Position numbers and translations under genes: made by a program. This document shows positions 14,019 to 18,273 of a stretch of 18,273 nucleotides of DNA, one piece after another. Origin of the DNA: JAYUHK01 sp043767025 (GTDB lineage: Bacteria > Bacteroidota > Bacteroidia > Chitinophagales > Saprospiraceae); contig JAYUHK010000038.1 in assembly GCA_043767025.1 (NCBI GenBank), positions 1 through 18,273 on the forward strand, given 5' to 3'. Within the stretch, counting starts at the first letter, position 1. Every line of letters begins with the position of its first letter. Below the pieces are notes generated by a model. It was not told the DNA's origin, made no database searches, and saw only the letters and a program-made list of their open reading frames with translations.

Positions 14019-15797
14019 ATGGCTCAAAAAAAAACCAATCAAAAAGCGGCTTCGCAGCCAGCAGCCGCGCCGAGAGTAGCAGCAAAATCTTTGAGTAATC
14101 CCGAAAGCAACACTCCTCAATGGAGCGTTTTTGAAGTCTTGGAGCGGCACCTCGAAAGCTGGCGTACCGCTTACATCTTCGCAATTTTAGCTTTGGCGAC
14201 CCTTTGTTCGCTGCTTTTATTCGACGTAAAAATTTCGACTGCCAACGACGATTCGGTCTATATCGAAGCTGCGTTCAACTATACCAAGAATTTTTTCGGC
14301 TATTTTTACAGCGGAAATGCGCCGCTTTATCCCCTCATTTTGTGGCTGCCCGTCCAGTTTATGGGCATCAATGTAGTATTTCTGAAAGCGATGTCTATTC
14401 CTTTTTTCGTCGTCAGCATTTGGATTCTCTATAAAGCATTTGCAGGAAGAGTGCCGTATTTGCTGCTTTTTTTCGCTCTTTTTGCTACCGCCACCAACTG
14501 CTTGTATGCCCAACACGCCAGCCTTACTTATACCGAATGTTTTTTTAGCATGGTGCAGGCTTTGTTTTTTTACCTATTTTTTAGGTTTGAAGACCAACTC
14601 AATGCTTCCGAAAACACTACTCTGAAAGCGCATTGGCGTGGCTGGTTGCTGCTTGGTTTTTCGCTGATGTTGCTTTTTATTTCCAGAAGTATCTCCGCAG
14701 TAGCGATTTCGGCGGTTGTGTTGTACTTTTTTTTACAAAAAAAATGGCTTTTTGCGGCGTACAGCGTTGCGAGTCTGGCGATATGTACGGTTGGTTTTGA
14801 AGTATTCAAAAGACTGATTTGGGGAGCGGCAGCAACGCAGGGACAGTTCAATGGTCAAGGCAGCATGATGTTTCAAAAAGATGCCTACGACCCCAACAAA
14901 GGACAAGAAACACTGTGGGGATTCGTAGAACGCTTCTACACGAATGCAGAAATTTACCTTTCTTCACGGCTTTGGCAAGTATTAGGCTTCAAATCGGACA
15001 CCGACGTAAGCAACAGCGCAGGGCTGACTATTTTTACTATCGCTGTGATTTTGTCGGGATTGGTGGTAGCTATCTGGAAGCCCAACCGCGCCATTGTGTT
15101 GGGGACGCTCTATTTTGGAGCTTTGAGTGGCGCGACTTATATTGGCATACACACCAGTTGGGGGCAGGCGCGATTGGTGATGATTTTTTTGCCGTTTATC
15201 CTGATGGCTTCGAGCTACGGTTTTTATGAATTGTTGCACAGCAAATCGTTGGGCGGCTTGCAATTTGTTTTTTTATTGGCATTGTGTATCTTTGCGGGCG
15301 TAAATTTTAACCAAACTTGGAAAAATATCATAAAACACGCACCCGTGTTGGGAGAAAATATGCGCGGCGATAAATATTATGGCTACACGCCCGACTGGAC
15401 CAATTATCTCAAAATGAGCGAGTGGTGTGGAAAAAATATTCCAGATTCGTCGGTGGTGGCGGGCAGAAAAGCCGCTATGTCTTTTATTTACAGCAACGGT
15501 CGAAAATTTTATCCCATCACGAATGTGGCAGCAAAAGACGCGGATTCGTTGGTCAATATTCTGAAAGAAGGAAAAGTATCTTATGTGATACTTGCCGAGC
15601 TGCGCACCAACCCAAATATGTATGTCGAAAATATGTATATCAACACGATTCATCGCTTTTTGTCGCCTATCCAAGCCAAATATCCCGACGCATTTGAAAT
15701 AGTGCATCAGGAAGGGACGCTCGAAAAAGCTAAATTATTAAAAATTAATTACGATAAAATACAAGCGTATTCTGCGCCAGCAATCCAAAAAAATTAG
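14019..15797 (+). CDS. GT-C fold membrane glycosyltransferase (ArnT/PMT-like)
   Basis: 592 aa integral membrane protein. GT-C enzymes transfer a sugar from a polyprenyl phosphate donor on the periplasmic side. After an Ala/Pro-rich cytoplasmic tail (1-45) and a first helix (about 50-68), the first periplasmic loop carries STANDDSVYIEAAFNY (73-88); its acidic pair (D77, D78) is where GT39/GT83 enzymes keep the catalytic aspartate. PLYPLILWLPVQFMG follows as in that family. About ten further helices are predicted, then a soluble C-terminal domain (about 460-592) with EWCGKNIPDSSVVAGRKA. An in-frame TTG at 14013 exists, but the ATG at 14019 is preferred. The stop codon directly abuts the next gene's ATG. 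Substrate and acceptor are unknown. Confidence 0.85.
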   Translation: MAQKKTNQKAASQPAAAPRVAAKSLSNPESNTPQWSVFEVLERHLESWRTAYIFAILALATLCSLLLFDVKISTANDDSVYIEAAFNYTKNFFGYFYSGNAPLYPLILWLPVQFMGINVVFLKAMSIPFFVVSIWILYKAFAGRVPYLLLFFALFATATNCLYAQHASLTYTECFFSMVQALFFYLFFRFEDQLNASENTTLKAHWRGWLLLGFSLMLLFISRSISAVAISAVVLYFFLQKKWLFAAYSVASLAICTVGFEVFKRLIWGAAATQGQFNGQGSMMFQKDAYDPNKGQETLWGFVERFYTNAEIYLSSRLWQVLGFKSDTDVSNSAGLTIFTIAVILSGLVVAIWKPNRAIVLGTLYFGALSGATYIGIHTSWGQARLVMIFLPFILMASSYGFYELLHSKSLGGLQFVFLLALCIFAGVNFNQTWKNIIKHAPVLGENMRGDKYYGYTPDWTNYLKMSEWCGKNIPDSSVVAGRKAAMSFIYSNGRKFYPITNVAAKDADSLVNILKEGKVSYVILAELRTNPNMYVENMYINTIHRFLSPIQAKYPDAFEIVHQEGTLEKAKLLKINYDKIQAYSAPAIQKN

Positions 15798-16532
15798 ATG
15801 GAAGATTTAAAAAAACGATTAGACCATGAAATAGCGCATGGCGAAAAAATGGGGGCAGATGCCGAAGCTATCTGGAACTGGACTTCGGGCGCAGGCAAAG
15901 TGCGTGCAGAGCGCAGAGCAAAGTACCTGATAGATTTGGGTAAATTTTCTTCTAACGACCGAGTTTTAGAAATCGGCTGCGGCACCGCTATTTTTACCGA
16001 AAAAGTATATCAAGCTACACACGCACAAATAACAGCCATTGATATTTCAGAAATTTTGCTTGCCCAAGCGAGGCTCAAATTGCCCAACGTAGAGTTCAAA
16101 ACAGAGGACGCAATGAATATGAGTTTCGATAACGAAAGTTTTGAGGGCGTTTTTGGAAGCAGCGTTATTCACCATTTGGACATCGAAAAGTCTTTGAGAG
16201 AAATATTCAGAGTCCTCAAAACTGGTTCGGGTAGAATGATTTTTGCGGAACCCAATATGCTCAATCCGCAAATATTCGTCCAAAAAAATGTCCCTGCCAT
16301 CAAAGAATGGCTCGGCGACTCACCCGACGAAACCGCTATCGTCCGTTGGAAACTCGCTCAACAAATGAAGGAAATCGGGTTTAAAAATATTAAAATATTT
16401 CCCTACGATTTTTTGCACCCATCTGTACCCGAATTTTTGATTGGTACCGTGCAAGGCATCGGAAAAATAATAGAACAAATTCCGCTGTTGCGCGAAATAG
16501 CTGGCTCCGTCATCATCTACGGAGAAAAGTAA
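15798..16532 (+). CDS. Class I SAM-dependent methyltransferase
   Basis: 244 aa, cytoplasmic. The Rossmann core shows motif I VLEIGCGTA (56-64), the acidic ribose-binding residue D82 in AIDIS, EDAMNMSF (103-110) as motif II/III, and SSVIHHLD (121-128) followed by EIFRVLKTGSGRMIFAEPN, typical of Methyltransf_11/25 proteins. The C-terminal region (about 155-244) is a substrate cap of unknown specificity. It starts immediately after the GT-C stop with no spacer, so translation is probably coupled. Together with the GT-C enzyme and the methyltransferase-GT2 fusion beyond the repeat, it suggests modification of a glycan or lipid carrier; that is inference. Confidence 0.9.
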   Translation: MEDLKKRLDHEIAHGEKMGADAEAIWNWTSGAGKVRAERRAKYLIDLGKFSSNDRVLEIGCGTAIFTEKVYQATHAQITAIDISEILLAQARLKLPNVEFKTEDAMNMSFDNESFEGVFGSSVIHHLDIEKSLREIFRVLKTGSGRMIFAEPNMLNPQIFVQKNVPAIKEWLGDSPDETAIVRWKLAQQMKEIGFKNIKIFPYDFLHPSVPEFLIGTVQGIGKIIEQIPLLREIAGSVIIYGEK

Positions 16533-16546
16533 CATCTTTTTATATA

Positions 16547-16645
16547 TAAGTTCTTACACTTAAATAGATGACATTGAATATTCGACATAATTTGTTGATT
16601 TTCAATAGTTTATGATGACTCAAAATTAAAAACTAAAAACTTATA
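16547..16645 (+). repeat. Family B 99-bp dispersed repeat, copy 2
   Basis: About 95% identical to the reverse complement of 1-99. Including two more bases on the left (16545), the ends are TATAAGTTCTTA and TAAAAACTTATA, a 12-bp terminal inverted repeat with one mismatch. It fills most of the gap between the methyltransferase stop and the fusion gene and holds an in-frame stop (16634-16636) that limits upstream starts of the latter. Confidence 0.87.
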
Positions 16646-16672
16646 ACTACTTATTTCTACGAAAAAACCATT

Positions 16673-18106
16673 TTGGAAAAGCAAAAAAATACACCTCACA
16701 ATTTCGATTATTTTGAACAATTAGCTCCTCGAAGAGCTGCCATTCGCCGTCGGCATAGTTACTATTGGAACGATATTACGCGCTATCTGGCGTATTTCGT
16801 CCAAGAAGAGCAGCGCGTTCTCGAAATCGGCTGCGGCACTGCCGAACTGCTGCACGACCTTCCTGCACAACAAAAAACAGGCGTGGATTATTCGCCGACC
16901 ATGATTGCGGAAGCGAAAAAACAGTTTCCTGACCTCGACTTGCGAGTAGTAAATGCCGAAAATTTAGACGCTCTCGCTGGCGAAACCTACGACGTGGTCA
17001 TACTTTCTAATTTGATTGGCTACATCGAAGACATCGAATCCGTGTTGGGGCAGGTGCATAAAGTTTGCCACAGCCAGACCCGCGTGATGGTAACATACCA
17101 CAACTCTTTGTGGGAACCAGTGTTGAATTTGGGTGAAAAAGTAGGTCTAAAAACGGCTGCTCCACAACAGAATTGGCTGACCATGACCGACATCAACAAC
17201 TTGCTTTATTTGGCTGGCTTCGATGTGTACCGAACCGTGCGGCGGACTTTGGTGCCGATTAATATTCCGATAATTTCATTTTTATTGAATACTTATTTGG
17301 CACGAATCCCGGGCTTTCGGTATTTTGGTATCAATATGTTTGCTTTCGCAAGACCCATCGTGCCTGCTGAAGATGTTAGCGAAAAATATTCGGTTTCCAT
17401 CGTAGTCCCTGCACGCAACGAAAGTGGAAATATCGAAAATGCTATCACAAGGCTACCAAAATTCGGAAAATTTCAGGAAATAATTTTTATAGAAGGCAAC
17501 TCTACGGACGACACTTGGGCGACTATTCAAAGAATAAAAGAAAAATACGACCGCTCGCACCGCATCGTCATCGGGCAACAAAGCGGCAAAGGCAAAGGCG
17601 ACGCTGTCCGAAAAGGTTTTGGCATGGCAACGGGCGATATATTGATGATTTTGGACGCTGACCTTACTGTGCCGCCAGAAGATTTGCCAAAATTTTACAA
17701 CGCGCTTGCTACCCACAAGGGCGACTTTATCAACGGCAGCCGCCTCGTGTATGCGATGGACGAAAAAGCAATGCGCACACTCAACCGATTGGGCAACAAG
17801 TTTTTTAGCATGGCGTTCACTTGGCTGTTGGAGCAAAACTTCCGCGACACGCTCTGCGGCACCAAAGTCCTTTTCAACAAAGACTATCAACGACTGATTC
17901 GCAACCGCAAATTTTTTGGCGACTTCGACCCATTTGGCGACTTTGATTTGATATTCGGAGCTTACAAACTGAACCTAAAAATAATCGAAGTCCCTATCCG
18001 ATACAAGGAACGGACGTATGGCGACACCAATATTTCGCGCTTCAAACACGGTTTTATTTTGCTCCGAATGTGTATTTTTGCTTTAAGAAAAATAAAATTT
18101 TATTAG
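16673..18106 (+). CDS. Bifunctional SAM methyltransferase / GT2 glycosyltransferase fusion
   Basis: 477 aa. Residues 1-230 are a class I methyltransferase (motif I VLEIGCGTAELL 49-60, D72 in GVDYS). Residues 238-477 are a GT2 domain of the dolichyl-phosphate mannose synthase-like type: SIVVPARNESGN (242-253), EGNSTDDT (274-281), GKGKGDAVRKGF (305-316), the DXD motif LDADL (327-331), CGTKVLF (395-401) and PIRYKERTYGDTNI (441-454). The latter class makes polyprenyl-phosphate sugars, so it might supply the GT-C enzyme; this is inference. The best start is TTG at 16673: no in-frame ATG occurs until residue 77, inside the methyltransferase fold, and an in-frame stop at 16634 closes the frame upstream. 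Such fusions are known in Bacteroidota. A 99-bp repeat separates it from the preceding operon. Confidence 0.9.
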   Translation: MEKQKNTPHNFDYFEQLAPRRAAIRRRHSYYWNDITRYLAYFVQEEQRVLEIGCGTAELLHDLPAQQKTGVDYSPTMIAEAKKQFPDLDLRVVNAENLDALAGETYDVVILSNLIGYIEDIESVLGQVHKVCHSQTRVMVTYHNSLWEPVLNLGEKVGLKTAAPQQNWLTMTDINNLLYLAGFDVYRTVRRTLVPINIPIISFLLNTYLARIPGFRYFGINMFAFARPIVPAEDVSEKYSVSIVVPARNESGNIENAITRLPKFGKFQEIIFIEGNSTDDTWATIQRIKEKYDRSHRIVIGQQSGKGKGDAVRKGFGMATGDILMILDADLTVPPEDLPKFYNALATHKGDFINGSRLVYAMDEKAMRTLNRLGNKFFSMAFTWLLEQNFRDTLCGTKVLFNKDYQRLIRNRKFFGDFDPFGDFDLIFGAYKLNLKIIEVPIRYKERTYGDTNISRFKHGFILLRMCIFALRKIKFY

Positions 18107-18273
18107 GTTTTACTGACTGATGTTACGCAGAAGAAAATTTTATAAAATTTCAGGCAGCATTTTTATTCAATATGACTGTATTTTCAGACGTGCCTTGTAG
18201 AAATTCAAGTTTTTGCAAAAATATCGTCTGGCGAAGCGAAAACTGTTTGAGTCTGGCGGAGCCGACGAGTATT
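18107..18273. other. Terminal intergenic segment with small direct repeat
   Basis: No gene is seen. GTCTGGCGAAGC (18226-18237) and GTCTGGCGGAGCC (18251-18263) are near-identical direct repeats 25 bp apart. AATTCAAGTTTTTGCAAAA (about 18202-18220) loosely resembles family A sequence near 205-220. The window ends inside this segment. Confidence 0.4.

Noticed and set aside
1..18273. CRISPR array, tRNA or rRNA gene
   Set aside because: No regularly spaced direct repeats were seen, and I recognised no tRNA or rRNA sequence in the intergenic regions.

Overview
The window looks like chromosome from a member of the Bacteroidota. Three things support this: a eukaryote-type citrate synthase, a DUF6029-like outer-membrane protein followed by an Omp28-like lipoprotein, and a secreted protein whose modules resemble type IX secretion cargo. 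In addition, start codons are preceded by A-rich sequence instead of Shine-Dalgarno motifs, and TAnnTTTG promoter boxes appear upstream of some genes. Genus and species cannot be fixed from the sequence.

Layout. 1-345: a 99-bp dispersed repeat (family B), a bidirectional terminator hairpin and a 158-bp repeat (family A). 352-5435: five minus-strand genes: citrate synthase, a GT2 glycosyltransferase, a small three-helix membrane protein, a small secreted helical protein and a Wzy/WaaL-like O-antigen ligase or polymerase. Repeats lie at several of their 3' ends. 5436-5524 is a compact divergent promoter region. 5525-7212 is a two-gene cassette, an ABC-type AAA ATPase overlapping by ATGA with a TOPRIM/DUF4276-like protein; it resembles anti-phage ATPase-nuclease pairs and looks AT-richer than its neighbours. 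7358-8389 is pheS. 8794-9504 encodes a small secreted protein, separated by a bidirectional terminator from convergent yifB/comM (9610-11166). 11467-16532 is a tight plus-strand operon: DUF6029-like barrel, Omp28-like lipoprotein, GT-C membrane glycosyltransferase, SAM methyltransferase. After a second copy of the 99-bp repeat comes a methyltransferase-GT2 fusion gene with a TTG start (16673-18106).

The surface-glycan theme recurs: a GT2, an O-antigen ligase, a GT-C enzyme, a methyltransferase and a methyltransferase/GT2 fusion. The genes are not in one locus, so a shared glycan is only an inference.

The most distinctive non-coding signal is two families of short repeats. Family A has two long copies of exactly 158 bp (181-338 and 1807-1964) and two short copies of exactly 42 bp (3153-3194 and 11405-11446) made only of the long form's ends. 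The long copies share imperfect inverted ends and a central hairpin with a compensatory base-pair change. Three of the four copies lie at or within 13 bp of a gene's stop codon. Family B is about 99-101 bp with TATAAGTT ends, present twice in opposite orientation about 16.5 kb apart. The other strong lead is the ATPase/TOPRIM-like pair as a candidate defence system.
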